From Palsa-504 sp963742795 (GTDB lineage Bacteria; Actinomycetota; Actinomycetes; Streptosporangiales; Streptosporangiaceae): a stretch of DNA of 64,000 bases. The stretch is taken from the NCBI GenBank assembly GCA_963742795.1, contig CAVUNL010000025.1:434001-498000 (forward strand), written 5' to 3'. The translations under genes were made by a program, and so were the position numbers. The notes below the pieces were generated by a model, which worked only from the letters and a program-made list of their open reading frames with translations, searched no databases and had not been told where the DNA came from. Numbering within the stretch: the first letter of the stretch is position 1; each line of letters starts with the position of its first letter. Below are positions 48,167 through 56,828 of the stretch, one piece after another.

Positions 48167-48433
48167 CCACATACGGTCACGGACAGCGACCACAGGACGA
48201 ACGCGAACCGCCGCTATGGGCGACTACCTAGTCGTTAGCGTGGCGGGTCTATGCCGCTCCCCGAGTGGGCATTCTGTGCCTGCGGATGGTGACGTGAATA
48301 CGAGCCCGCACGTTCGGCGGTTGGGCTGGCGCTGGGCACGCCTGCATGATCGCGGGTCGACGGCCGCAGGCGTGGCCTCAATTCTGTGGGTGTCCCCGCG
48401 CGGAAGCCTTGGCTGCCCGCCTTGTGCAGGGAC
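48167..48433. other. Spacer upstream of the LuxR-family regulator
   Basis: No gene seen. It should carry the promoter of the regulator; nothing definite was recognised. Confidence 0.3.
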
Positions 48434-51400
48434 ATGATGGAGCTCGTGAGCCTGGGCGCGGGTGCCCGGGTGTTTGTGGGCCGGGTCGAGGAACTGGCCG
48501 CGCTGGATGCCGCCTTCGAACGGGTCCGGCGGGGCCAGCCGTCGGCTGTGCTCATCGGCGGTGAGGCGGGGGTCGGCAAGTCGCGGCTGCTCAGCGAGTT
48601 CGCGACGCGGGCGCGGGCCGCAGGCATCACCAGGGTCCTGTACGGGTACTGCCTAGAGCTGAGCGCCGAGGGCCTGCCGTTTGCTCCGTTTACTGGTGTG
48701 CTGCGGGAGCTTGTCCGCGGCCTGGGCACTGATGGCGTTGTGGCTTTGCTGCCCGGGCGCGGCGGGCAGGAACTGGCCCGGCTGCTGCCCGAGCTTGGGG
48801 AGCCCGACCTCCAGGGGGATCCGGGTGAGGCGCGGGCGAGGATGTTCGAGCAGGTCCTGGCCCTGTTCGGGCACTTGGCCGAGAGCGGGCCGGTTCTCTT
48901 GGTGATCGAGGACGCGCACTGGTCCGACCGGTCCACGCGTGATCTGCTGTCTTTCCTGGTCGGCAATCAGCGGGTCCTGGATGGCGTGCTGATCGTTGTC
49001 ACGTTCCGCTCCGACGAGCTGTACCGGGTCCATCCGCTGCGGCCGGTGCTCGCCGAACTTGACAGGCTCGGCTGGGTGGTGCGGCTTGAGCTGCCCAGAC
49101 TGACCCGCCGCGAGGGGCGTGAGCTGGTGGCCGCCCTGCTGGGCCGTGATCCCGAGCCGGAACTGGCGGACCGCGTGTTCTCGCGCAGCGAGGGCAACCC
49201 GTTGTTCTTGGAAGCGCTGCTGCGCCGCGGCGACCTGCTCGGCCCCGGGCTGCCGGAGTCGTTGCGTGATCTGGTGCTCGCTGACGTGCGGCAGCTCCCC
49301 GCCGAGACGCAGGAGGTGCTGGGAGCAATGGGCGTGGCTGGGCAGCGCTGCGGGCACGCGCTGCTGGCCGCGGTCACCGGGCTCAGCGACGGGCCGCTGC
49401 TCGCAGCCTTGCAACCGGCGGTGTCGGCGAACGTGCTGGTGCCCGCTGGTGACGGGTATGGGTTCCGGCACGCGCTGATTCGTGAGGCGATTCTCGGTGA
49501 GGTGCTGCCGGGTGAGAAGACCCGGCTGCACACACGCCTGGCCGAGATCCTGGCTGCTGACCCGTCCCTGCTCGCGCCGGGCCGTGCGGTGATCGAGCAG
49601 GCGCATCACTGGTACCTGGCACATGACGCGGCCCGGGCGCTGGAGAGCGCCTGGCGGGCAGCGGCGGCGGCCGGGCGCTCCCTCGCTCACGCCGAGAGGC
49701 TCGCCCTGCTGGCCAGGGTCCTCGAACTGTGGCCCACGCTGCCCGATGCCGCGGAGCGCCTTGGCGCCAGCCACCTGGATGTTCTCGAATCGGCGGCCGA
49801 AGCCGCGCCCGCCGCGGGTGAGGATGAGCAGGGCATCGAGTTCGCGACCGCCGCGCTGAAGGAGATCGACCCGGGCAACGAGCCCGCGCGTGCGGCCGTG
49901 CTGTTGGAGCAGCGAGGCGTGATGAAATACCGTCTGGGCCGCGCGGATAGCCTCGATGAGCTGCAGGAAGCGGTGCGGCTGATGCCCGCCACCCCGCCCA
50001 GTGCGGTGCGGGCCCGGATGCTCGCCAGGTGCGCCAAGCGGATGGCCACGTCAAACGAGCCCGGCGCCCGCGCCATGGGCGAGGAGGCCCTCGCGCTCGC
50101 TCGCCAGACGGGCGACGCCGCGACCGAGGCGTACGCACTGATCACAGTCGCGGAGGCGCGCGCTCATGCCCGGGGGTACAAGCTGAACGCCCAGAACCTG
50201 GAAATGCTAGCGCAGGCACGCGCCCTTGCCGAGCGCGCTCAGGCCCACGATCCTCAGCTCCAGGCGACCGTCACCGAGTCTGACCTGCTGGAGGGGATGG
50301 GCGAGCACGAGCGGGCCGCACAGGTGGCCCGGCAGGGCGTCATCAGCGCGCGGGAATACGGCCTCGCCCGGGTCACGGGCACGCTGCTAGCTGCCAACGT
50401 GGCGGAACCGCTGATGTCGCTCGGCCGCTGGGACGAGGCAGGCGAAGTGATCGAGCACGCCCTGGACCTGTCCCCGCCACCGGGCACACGCGCTGTGCTG
50501 CTGCTGCTCGCCGGCCAGATGGCGCTGGCCCGTGGCGACCTGGCAAGAGCAGCACAGTCAGCCACGGCCACCCGCGGCGCACTGACCCGGCACGGGTACC
50601 GGGACCAGACCCACCTGCCGCTGGCCCGGCTTGAGACCGGCCTGCGCCTGGCCCGGGACCGTCCTGGGGATGCACTGACGATCGCCGGGCAGGCGCTCGG
50701 CCGCGCCGACGTGCGGCGCAGCCCGCGCTACACCTGGCCGCTGCTTGTGGCGGGCGCCCGGGCCTGCGGCACGGCCCTCACCTCCGCGGCCGCCGTCCGT
50801 GACGACAGTCTGGCCGACCGGGCACACCGCCTGCTTGACCGGCTGCGCGAACTGGCGGAGACGATGAACGTCATCGGGCCCGTCCAGCAGGCACACCGGC
50901 TCACCTTCGCCGCGGACTCGGTGTGGGCGGGCGCCGCGGGGGGCGCGCCGGGCGCAGGCGCGCTGGCCCGGTGGGATGCGGCAGCGAAGGCGTGGGATCG
51001 CCTCCAGTGTCCCTACCCGCAGGCCCGCGCGCTGCTGCACGCCGCCGAGGCAGCAATGGACCGCGGTGACCGCGATGGCGCAGCGCAGCGGCTGGCGCGC
51101 GCCGCTCCCCTGGCGGACCGCCTCGCCGCCGTCCCGCTGCGCGAACAGATCGGGACGCTGGCCAGGCGGGCCCGCCTCAGCCTCCCCGCCGGGCCAGCCG
51201 GAGGCCAGATTGAGAGGAACTTCGGCCTGACGGCGCGGGAGATCGAGGTGCTGCGCCTGCTCAGCGCGGGCCGCAGCAATCGTGACATCGCGGCTGAGCT
51301 TTTCATCTCGGCCAAGACCGCCAGCGTCCACGTATCGAACATCCTGGCCAAGCTCCACGCTGCCAGCCGCACCGAGGCAGCCGCCATCGCCCACCGGGCC

Positions 51401-51448
51401 GGCCTCGCCGACGCCAGCCCCCAAGCGGCTGGTCCCCAAAAGCCCTAG
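48434..51448 (+). CDS. LuxR-family ATPase (LAL-type) transcriptional regulator
   Basis: About 1004 residues from ATG 48434 (an ATG at 48437 is equally possible; 48386 adds 16 residues). VFVGRVEELAALDAAF is followed by Walker A IGGEAGVGKSRLLSEF, Walker B VLLVIEDAHWSD, VVTFRSDEL, EGNPLFLEALLR, long TPR helices and a C-terminal helix-turn-helix, LTAREIEVLRLLSAGRSNRDIAAELFISAKTASVHVSNILAKL. LAL proteins activate antibiotic or catabolic operons after ligand and ATP binding. This is the only intact member of the seven STAND-type regulators in the window apart from the AfsR-like one. Confidence 0.92.
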   Translation: MMELVSLGAGARVFVGRVEELAALDAAFERVRRGQPSAVLIGGEAGVGKSRLLSEFATRARAAGITRVLYGYCLELSAEGLPFAPFTGVLRELVRGLGTDGVVALLPGRGGQELARLLPELGEPDLQGDPGEARARMFEQVLALFGHLAESGPVLLVIEDAHWSDRSTRDLLSFLVGNQRVLDGVLIVVTFRSDELYRVHPLRPVLAELDRLGWVVRLELPRLTRREGRELVAALLGRDPEPELADRVFSRSEGNPLFLEALLRRGDLLGPGLPESLRDLVLADVRQLPAETQEVLGAMGVAGQRCGHALLAAVTGLSDGPLLAALQPAVSANVLVPAGDGYGFRHALIREAILGEVLPGEKTRLHTRLAEILAADPSLLAPGRAVIEQAHHWYLAHDAARALESAWRAAAAAGRSLAHAERLALLARVLELWPTLPDAAERLGASHLDVLESAAEAAPAAGEDEQGIEFATAALKEIDPGNEPARAAVLLEQRGVMKYRLGRADSLDELQEAVRLMPATPPSAVRARMLARCAKRMATSNEPGARAMGEEALALARQTGDAATEAYALITVAEARAHARGYKLNAQNLEMLAQARALAERAQAHDPQLQATVTESDLLEGMGEHERAAQVARQGVISAREYGLARVTGTLLAANVAEPLMSLGRWDEAGEVIEHALDLSPPPGTRAVLLLLAGQMALARGDLARAAQSATATRGALTRHGYRDQTHLPLARLETGLRLARDRPGDALTIAGQALGRADVRRSPRYTWPLLVAGARACGTALTSAAAVRDDSLADRAHRLLDRLRELAETMNVIGPVQQAHRLTFAADSVWAGAAGGAPGAGALARWDAAAKAWDRLQCPYPQARALLHAAEAAMDRGDRDGAAQRLARAAPLADRLAAVPLREQIGTLARRARLSLPAGPAGGQIERNFGLTAREIEVLRLLSAGRSNRDIAAELFISAKTASVHVSNILAKLHAASRTEAAAIAHRAGLADASPQAAGPQKP

Positions 51449-51906
51449 AGGCCAGCAACCGTTGCTTCCCCTGATGGCGGTGCTGGCAGAACAAGCCGCC
51501 CACCCACCGCGCACACCTGACACGGCGGAGCCGACGGGGAACAGAACTGGACGATAGGTGCGCTTAGTGGCGCGACGAGGTCATCAGCCGCTTACGCGCC
51601 CGATTCGGCGATCTAAGCGGATTGCAACTAGATGGTCACAGGTTGTCTGGTGCGCTCCGTTATCATCACCTGCCGCCCCAATCGCGAGGAATAACCAGTC
51701 GGGCCACGGAGTCGGCTCGGCGTCCAGCACTAGGGCGCTCGCCGGATCGCGGCAGGTGTCAAGGTGGGGGCAGGCCTCGGAATTGGACCGAGTACGGCCC
51801 GATGGAGCTGCTGAGCAGCCAACTTCGGACACCCGCAGTAGGTGTGATTGACCGCTCATGACCCTGTCTAATGGCACGCCAGTTGCGGGACAGCCTTGCT
51901 GATGGC
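51449..51906. other. Mostly non-coding stretch
   Basis: A minus-strand frame from ATG 51860 (AGGGTC before it) to 51584 encodes about 90 residues, including CPHLDTCRDPASALVLDAEPTPWPDWLFLAIG. It has moderate codon bias but no family I know. I do not call it a gene with confidence. The sequence here begins to be less GC-rich than to the left. Confidence 0.3.
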
Positions 51907-52392
51907 TCAGATTGGCGCGGCGAGTACCGTCATCGAGGCGGTGATCAATGCGGTCGGATCGGCTCGTGGCGTGCCGGGAGTTTTCTCCCATTCGCCGAGC
52001 TGCCATGAGTTGTGGACCACCATCCGGCAGCGCTCGTAGCGGCGGGCCATGAACTGCTCTAGCACCTCTTCAAGCGGCTGTCCGGATTGGATCAAGTCAG
52101 CGAGGACGATCGAGTCCTCGAGCGCGATGGTGGCCCCGCTCGCGAGCTGGGGCGCGCAGGTATGCGCCGCGTCGCCGATCACCAGGACGCGGCCCTTGAA
52201 CCAGGGCGGCGGCAACAGCAGCGACGCGACCGGGCGGTAAACGATGCGTGCGGGATCGGTGATACAGGCGCGAGCCTGGCCGATGTGACCGCTGAAGTCC
52301 GCGAGCAACTCTCGCATGACCGCAGGCCACCGCGCGGGCTCGAGGTGGGGGTCCCCGCTGAGGTTCTGGACGAGGTAGATGTGAGGATGCTG
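51907..52392 (-). pseudogene. C-terminal fragment of an FAD-dependent monooxygenase
   Basis: The frame reads VASLLLPPPWFKGRVLVIGDAAHTCAPQLASGATIALEDSIVLADLI, the second FAD-binding motif (GDAAH) of PHBH-fold monooxygenases, and ends DPTALITASMTVLAAPI. The N-terminal GxGxxG FAD-binding half is missing; upstream of about 52392 the frame continues without similarity. It marks the left edge of the lower-GC cassette. Confidence 0.75.
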
Positions 52393-52546
52393 GCGAACTC
52401 GGTGACAGCCGCCAGTCGGGGTCGGCAATGTTCGTGTGCGTCGAGGGGGGTCAGGATAGCGCAGCACCGAGAGTCGGTTCGCGTGAACCTTTGGCGTAGC
52501 GGTGCTCAGTTCCCGAAAGGTAGTACTTAGAGTGATGGACGGTGCC

Positions 52547-53578
52547 CTAACCGTCGCCGTATTCCTGCCGTGGCTCTTGAGGTGCATATCTATCGTCGCA
52601 CCAACTGTTGACGGTTGACTGCTGAGCCGTCGCCAGATGGCCTTCCTCCGGGTGAGATTTATCGGGCGCCGAAGACAACTGGCGCTGGATGTGCGCGAGC
52701 CCTTTCGCCAACTCCGGACCATCCACGCCGGATTCCTTTACTGAACTAGTAGCAGCGGACACTGCATAGTTCAAAGCCTCAATTTCTTGTAGTCCCCGAA
52801 CTCTCAGCGCAAGGAATGTTCCGACTAGCACCTCGCCGGCTCCGATGGGATCGACCTCCCGGACAGTCGGCGCGGAGACGTGACGACTCAGGCCGTCCGC
52901 AATGAAGTCTGCACCGGCCGGTCCATGCTTCAATATTGTAGGCGCCTTTGGGTAATGGTCCTCATCAAAAAGGCCATTATATTCAACCTGATTGAGGAAA
53001 ATCAGATCCGCAAGGTCGGATGCCTCGCGGCAGGCGTCCGGCTCGGTCGAGACGAAATGCTCGAACATGTCCACCGAGACCCGGGCAGCGCACCCCTTGT
53101 CACGGAGGAACCTTAGCCAGGCCAGTTGCTGATCGGGCGGCGCCGTGCCTAGATGCACGTACTTTGCCCGGAAGTAGACCTCGGGGAACGAGTCGAGACG
53201 GGGGGCGGCCGCGACTCCCAGTTCTGACCGGAACGAGCGGGTGCCGTCACCAAACTGATGGATGTAGAACCGCGCCGAGGCGCCAGGCAGTGCAGCTACA
53301 CCCGTCATGTCAAGGTTGAGGCGGCTGAGAGTGGTCAGATCGAAGTCCTCGCCAACCTGTGCGACCAAGCCCACCCTGGCGTTGAGCAGCGCCGACGCGG
53401 CAACGGCTGTAGCGTAGCCCGCTCCGCCCAGAGAGGTCTTCGCGCCATCAGCCGTCCGATTTGTCGCGAAGCCGACATGGCCGATGAGGACCACATCGAT
53501 CTGGGATTCAGATTTGCTGTAACCGCCCGGTTCAGTCTGAGGAGGTTCCTGGTCCAAAATCTGATGGTCTCTAACCAT
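52547..53578 (-). CDS. PfkB/ribokinase-family kinase with GAGE in place of GAGD
   Basis: About 343 residues. IDVVLIGHVGF opens the fold, the first PfkB glycine motif is SLGGAGYATAVAASALL, and FLNQVEYNGLF, ILKHGPAGADFI and DPIGAGEVLVGTFLALR follow. The last is the second PfkB signature, but the catalytic-base aspartate of GAGD is glutamate (GAG codon at 52832-52834). PfkB kinases phosphorylate sugars and nucleosides. The ATG at 53578 lies 29 bp after the radical SAM stop; a GTG at 53644 would overlap it. The 60-residue tail is hydrophilic. It is the last gene of the cassette. Confidence 0.75.
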   Translation of the reverse strand: MVRDHQILDQEPPQTEPGGYSKSESQIDVVLIGHVGFATNRTADGAKTSLGGAGYATAVAASALLNARVGLVAQVGEDFDLTTLSRLNLDMTGVAALPGASARFYIHQFGDGTRSFRSELGVAAAPRLDSFPEVYFRAKYVHLGTAPPDQQLAWLRFLRDKGCAARVSVDMFEHFVSTEPDACREASDLADLIFLNQVEYNGLFDEDHYPKAPTILKHGPAGADFIADGLSRHVSAPTVREVDPIGAGEVLVGTFLALRVRGLQEIEALNYAVSAATSSVKESGVDGPELAKGLAHIQRQLSSAPDKSHPEEGHLATAQQSTVNSWCDDRYAPQEPRQEYGDG

Positions 53579-53607
53579 GGTCAGGTGGCTGTTGGGTCCG
53601 CTAGTGC

Positions 53608-54507
53608 CTAGCCTGGGCTCGGTGCGGTGAGCGCAGATAGCCACTGCTTATTGGCGAGAATGACGGAACGTGCCGGGATTTTAGCCCAGATATCATCTAG
53701 CCCCTCCGTGAGGCAGTTCCCGCGATACTCGTAACCAGCACCAGATGGCTGTAGGACATTTCCGTCCGGGTCAACAATAAGACAGCCTGCTGTCTGAGTT
53801 TCGGACGAGCACGCGGTCGGTACGGGTGAGGCCAGCATGGCGACGTGGTCGACTAGCTCTTCAAAGTCGTCGGCCGATAGTGAATGCCGTTGCTGGCCGA
53901 TGTTCTGAGCGCCGCGGCTACTATACTGATAGAGACGCCAGATATCTGGTTGTATGTCGCGGACTATCCTCGCTAGTGCGGGTAGATCATCCCGGTTTAC
54001 GTCGCTCACGACAGTAGCCAGCTTCAAGCGAGCGCCAGAATCTTGTGAAATTACCTCAGCCGCCGACAGCGCCTCGCCGAGGTCGGCGTTCGGTCCTCGC
54101 ATGGCACGGTGAATCGTTTGCGTCGAGCCATCGATGGAGATGCCGACCACATCAAAAGCCAATTGGAAGCCCTGGCTGAGTCGCTTGCGCAGGAGCGAGC
54201 CGTTGGTGTTGAGAACGGTGTACTTACCGTGAGATGAGAGGGACGCTGCGTACTGATCGACCCTCCGGACAAGGAGTGGCTCTCCGCCGCAAAACGTCAC
54301 CACGGGGGCGGAGGAGTTTCGGAGAGCCGAAAGGATCGCCTCCCGGCGTTCGACGGAATCTCTGCCGGGAGCAGGTCCGTAACAGAAGTCGCACGCAAGG
54401 TTGCAGCGGCTGGTTATCCACCAGTCCACGGACGGGATCCTGGCGTCATCGCGCCCCGTGGGCGGGAGCGTGTTCGCCGCAGCGGACACGAGGCTGGCAG
54501 GGTTCAA
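53608..54507 (-). CDS. Radical SAM enzyme, viperin-like
   Basis: A 299-residue protein with WWITSRCNLACDFCYG: the 4Fe-4S motif CxxxCxxC is Cys35/39/42. GGEP (74-77), NTNGSLL (100-106), GISIDGS (122-128), KLATVVSDVNRDD (162-174), IWRLYQYSSRGAQNIG (189-204), a SADDFEELVDH helix and IVDPDGNV follow. The order NGSLL, SxD, K..tVvn..N, W(K/R)(V/L)(F/Y)Q, F..L matches what I recall of viperin and prokaryotic viperins, which turn CTP/UTP/GTP into chain-terminating ddh-nucleotides. No full SPASM cysteine set is seen. TTG start, AAGGA six bases upstream. A related but different radical SAM family is possible. Confidence 0.65.
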   Translation of the reverse strand: MNPASLVSAAANTLPPTGRDDARIPSVDWWITSRCNLACDFCYGPAPGRDSVERREAILSALRNSSAPVVTFCGGEPLLVRRVDQYAASLSSHGKYTVLNTNGSLLRKRLSQGFQLAFDVVGISIDGSTQTIHRAMRGPNADLGEALSAAEVISQDSGARLKLATVVSDVNRDDLPALARIVRDIQPDIWRLYQYSSRGAQNIGQQRHSLSADDFEELVDHVAMLASPVPTACSSETQTAGCLIVDPDGNVLQPSGAGYEYRGNCLTEGLDDIWAKIPARSVILANKQWLSALTAPSPG

Positions 54508-54673
54508 CCGGCGTCCTTCTCAGGTCAACGTAGAGTTCGCACTCGCCGCTTCGAGGAGCTGAGAAAGACACGGGCGAGTCGTAGAAAGCTACCACTAGGA
54601 CGCCAGGCCAGGGACGCAGGTTTACGGAATCGGGTGCCACGGAGGCGTTGGCCGTGGCAGTCAGGGATCTCAC
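54446..54673 (-). CDS. Possible small protein overlapping the radical SAM start
   Basis: From GTG 54673 the frame encodes 75 residues: RSLTATANASVAPDSVNLRPWPGVLVVAFYDSPVSF, a moderately hydrophobic centre, and a basic tail with two cysteines. It overlaps the first 62 bases of the radical SAM gene and fills the gap to the toroid gene. The codon pattern up to the overlap is gene-like. It could be a small partner or a precursor peptide, but no family is recognised and it may be spurious. Confidence 0.3.
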   Translation of the reverse strand: MRSLTATANASVAPDSVNLRPWPGVLVVAFYDSPVSFSAPRSGECELYVDLRRTPVEPCQPRVRCGEHAPAHGAR

Positions 54674-54790
54674 CCAGTAGCCGTTCGTATACAGATTGAT
54701 TACACTTTACCCGGGAAAGCAGCCGATCGGTTGATCCTTACCGTACTGGGGCATGCGGATGCGACGTAGCCACTTGGCCGGTAAGCTGGC

Positions 54791-56323
54791 TTAATAGGCC
54801 GGGATGGCTAGATTCGCGAGGCGCAGGGCGTCAACAGCGTCGAAAGTCATCCATATCGGCAGATCGCCGTTTTCCCATCGCCATAGACCCGTCGCGTCAC
54901 CGGTGTAGCTGTTCCATATTTGCGCCACGGCGTTGCGCATCGAGGGATGCGTGGCGGGAATGCCGGCAGATACGAGCGCCTTAACCACCCAGGCGGCAGT
55001 GAAATGCCGGACCGAGACTTTTTCGAGGTTATCACCCGAATCGTCGAGCGGCCGGTCGATTAGCTCGAAGGCGTGGCTGAGGTCACCCTCTTCCAGCAGC
55101 CAAGCCACTGCCTGGTCCAGAGCTTCCCTCACCTGGTCTGACGGGCGTACCGCCTGAACCTTGGCGAGCGCCCGGACCGCCCTGGCGGTGTGCGCGGTGG
55201 ATGGCGCCGGGTGGACCAGATGAGGTCCGGCTTTCTCCGGCCACAAGAGCAGGTCATTATACTGCTGCCGGACACCCAGGAGAGCCTCGATCAGCGACTT
55301 GGTCAGCTTTCCATCGGGCACGACCTGTACGCTGGTTTCGAGCATCGTGGTGAGGATGAACGGCCTACTTTTTTCAAAAACACCCAGTGCGTTTTCCATC
55401 TTGTCCAGGTGTTCATTAACGCCTGCCGTGCCATCAATCCGGTGCAGAGCGTCCACAACCGCCGCGGTTGCTTCCGGGCTGGGCTCTTTCTGATCTTGGG
55501 TTCCGAATCCTCCGCCCGGACGAGCCATCTTGTTCAGGTTATCGGCTACTGTCGTCAAGTCGGGAGCGAGATATTCTTCCAGCAGCAGCATTGTCTTGAT
55601 GCCATAAGCGGTGGACGACGCCGTAGGTACAGTTGATTTGCGGCGCAGATTATGCGGCCATCCCATAGCCCTGCCGTCCTCTTTGATCAGGCTGTCTCGC
55701 AGTGCGCTTGCGACATTCTGGAATGTTGCAAGCAACGTGGGCGGATCGGAGGCCTGAATCTCAGCCAGGCTAATTGGCTGCACCTGATCACTAGGCGACG
55801 GTTCGTGCCGGTCAGTGCCGGCGCGCAGACCCGCCGCCTTCGGGGGTGCAGAGGAGCCAGCTGGACCGGTCAGTGCCGCGGCGAGCGAGGCAAGCGCGTC
55901 GTCTTCTACCTTCAGCCTGAGCGCACCCTGTCCGGGCACCTTCCCGGGCCGGGCTTTCCGCAGTTCGTGGAGCAGGTCCCAGTTCTTCAGCAGGGCTTTT
56001 CGGCGTTGTCCGAGGTCCTGATCATAAAGGTCGGCATCTGGTATCTGGTCCGGTGACCTTTCGCGGCCTAGGGCCAGGCTGACGTCCGCAACTATGCCCA
56101 ATGTCGGCTCAAGCGTCTTCGCTGCCTCCTGCACCGCGTGCATGATGGCCGACTCAGGCTCTTCCCCTGCGGCTATCAACTGTCTCACGGCAGGCAGCCC
56201 AGCCAGCGTGTCGCGGGCCAGCTCGCTAGCGGACAACCGCTCCCTGGTCAGCCCCGCGCGCGCCCGCAGGCTCTTGAGCGCGGTCGCTACGCCAGCAGTG
56301 GACGGATCGAGTGGCTCTGTCAT
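54791..56323 (-). CDS. Alpha/alpha-toroid (terpene cyclase/prenyltransferase-fold) protein with a helical N-domain
   Basis: About 510 residues from ATG 56323 (GAAGGGG upstream). Residues 1-150 are helical and charged (LKSLRARAGLTRERLSASELARDTLAGLPAVRQLI; DLYDQDLGQRRKALLKNWDLLHELRK). Residues 220-510 show toroid repeats: GGGFGTQDQKEPSPEATAAVVDALHRI, PSTAHTARAVRALAKV, FTAAWVVKALVSAGIP, GLWRWENGDLPIWMTFDAVDALRLA. No DxDD or other cyclase catalytic motif is visible, so it may be a binding or scaffold protein. It heads the cassette whose next genes are the radical SAM enzyme and PfkB kinase, and its promoter region carries GTTGTC boxes. Confidence 0.6.
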   Translation of the reverse strand: MTEPLDPSTAGVATALKSLRARAGLTRERLSASELARDTLAGLPAVRQLIAAGEEPESAIMHAVQEAAKTLEPTLGIVADVSLALGRERSPDQIPDADLYDQDLGQRRKALLKNWDLLHELRKARPGKVPGQGALRLKVEDDALASLAAALTGPAGSSAPPKAAGLRAGTDRHEPSPSDQVQPISLAEIQASDPPTLLATFQNVASALRDSLIKEDGRAMGWPHNLRRKSTVPTASSTAYGIKTMLLLEEYLAPDLTTVADNLNKMARPGGGFGTQDQKEPSPEATAAVVDALHRIDGTAGVNEHLDKMENALGVFEKSRPFILTTMLETSVQVVPDGKLTKSLIEALLGVRQQYNDLLLWPEKAGPHLVHPAPSTAHTARAVRALAKVQAVRPSDQVREALDQAVAWLLEEGDLSHAFELIDRPLDDSGDNLEKVSVRHFTAAWVVKALVSAGIPATHPSMRNAVAQIWNSYTGDATGLWRWENGDLPIWMTFDAVDALRLANLAIPAY

Positions 56324-56378
56324 GGCCCCTTCTCGACAGGTTGGCACCATCCCCATGATCCATTCCGGACAGCCTAGC

Positions 56379-56519
56379 CGACAACTTGTCGTACAGCCAC
56401 ATCTTAAGTGTTCGCAACCTACCGAGCCGCGGCGCCCCTCGTTGTCGAAAATCTATATCTAGTTGTCACCGGCCTGAGACAATTGACAGAAGGATCGTAC
56501 AGTTGTCTATAATGTTGTC
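56379..56519. promoter_or_regulatory. Cluster of TTGTC boxes between divergent operons
   Basis: The region holds a perfect palindrome CGACAACTTGTCG (56379-56391) and four GTTGTC copies at 56441, 56462, 56502 and 56514; the first two are 21 bp apart (two helical turns), the last two 12 bp apart and flanking the -10 element. It lies between the toroid gene (minus) and the plus-strand operon. Such repetition indicates binding by a dedicated regulator to both promoters. Confidence 0.6.
56483..56513 (+). promoter_or_regulatory. Consensus sigma-70-type promoter TTGACA-19-TATAAT
   Basis: TTGACA at 56483-56488 and TATAAT at 56508-56513, both perfect consensus, are separated by 19 bp. Transcription would start near 56520; GGAGG and an ATG at 56541 follow. 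GTTGTC boxes touch both sides of the -10 element, suggesting repression. Confidence 0.7.
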
Positions 56520-56540
56520 GGGGACATCCCCGGAGGTTCC

Positions 56541-56828
56541 ATGGAGACGACGGGCCAGTCCGAGGCCAAGCTGGACCACAGGTCCGCCGCAACCGCGTCA
56601 CCTGTCCAGGTTACTCTCCGCAAGCCCCGCCTCTGGCCAGCCAGGATCTTGGTCGGACGAGGCTGCACTTGCCGACAGGGCCGGGCGGGACGCCACCGCC
56701 CCCAGTCTAAGCTGCCCTTCTGCAATTGTCGCGGCCAGGCCACCTCAGGATCCGTGGACCGTCATTCGTCCACGTCGGTTAGCCGACCGCCGCTACTCCC
56801 GGAAGCCGGGGCGAGGTGGGACACTTGA
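56541..56828 (+). CDS. Small hypothetical protein, first gene of the plus-strand operon
   Basis: A 95-residue frame, METTGQSEAKLDHRSAATASPVQVTLRKPRLWPARILVG, then a basic, cysteine-containing part (GCTCRQGRAG, FCNCRGQ). The start is excellent: consensus promoter, short leader, GGAGG four bases before the ATG. No family recognised. The second half has weak codon bias, so a frameshift after residue 40 is possible. Its stop overlaps the start region of the next gene. Confidence 0.45.
   Translation: METTGQSEAKLDHRSAATASPVQVTLRKPRLWPARILVGRGCTCRQGRAGRHRPQSKLPFCNCRGQATSGSVDRHSSTSVSRPPLLPEAGARWDT

Noticed and set aside
54507..54791. Reading the toroid and radical SAM genes as a hopanoid (squalene-hopene cyclase + HpnH) pair
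   Set aside because: The toroid protein lacks the DxDD motif and the radical SAM protein does not have the HpnH sequence pattern; a PfkB kinase is also not part of that pathway.
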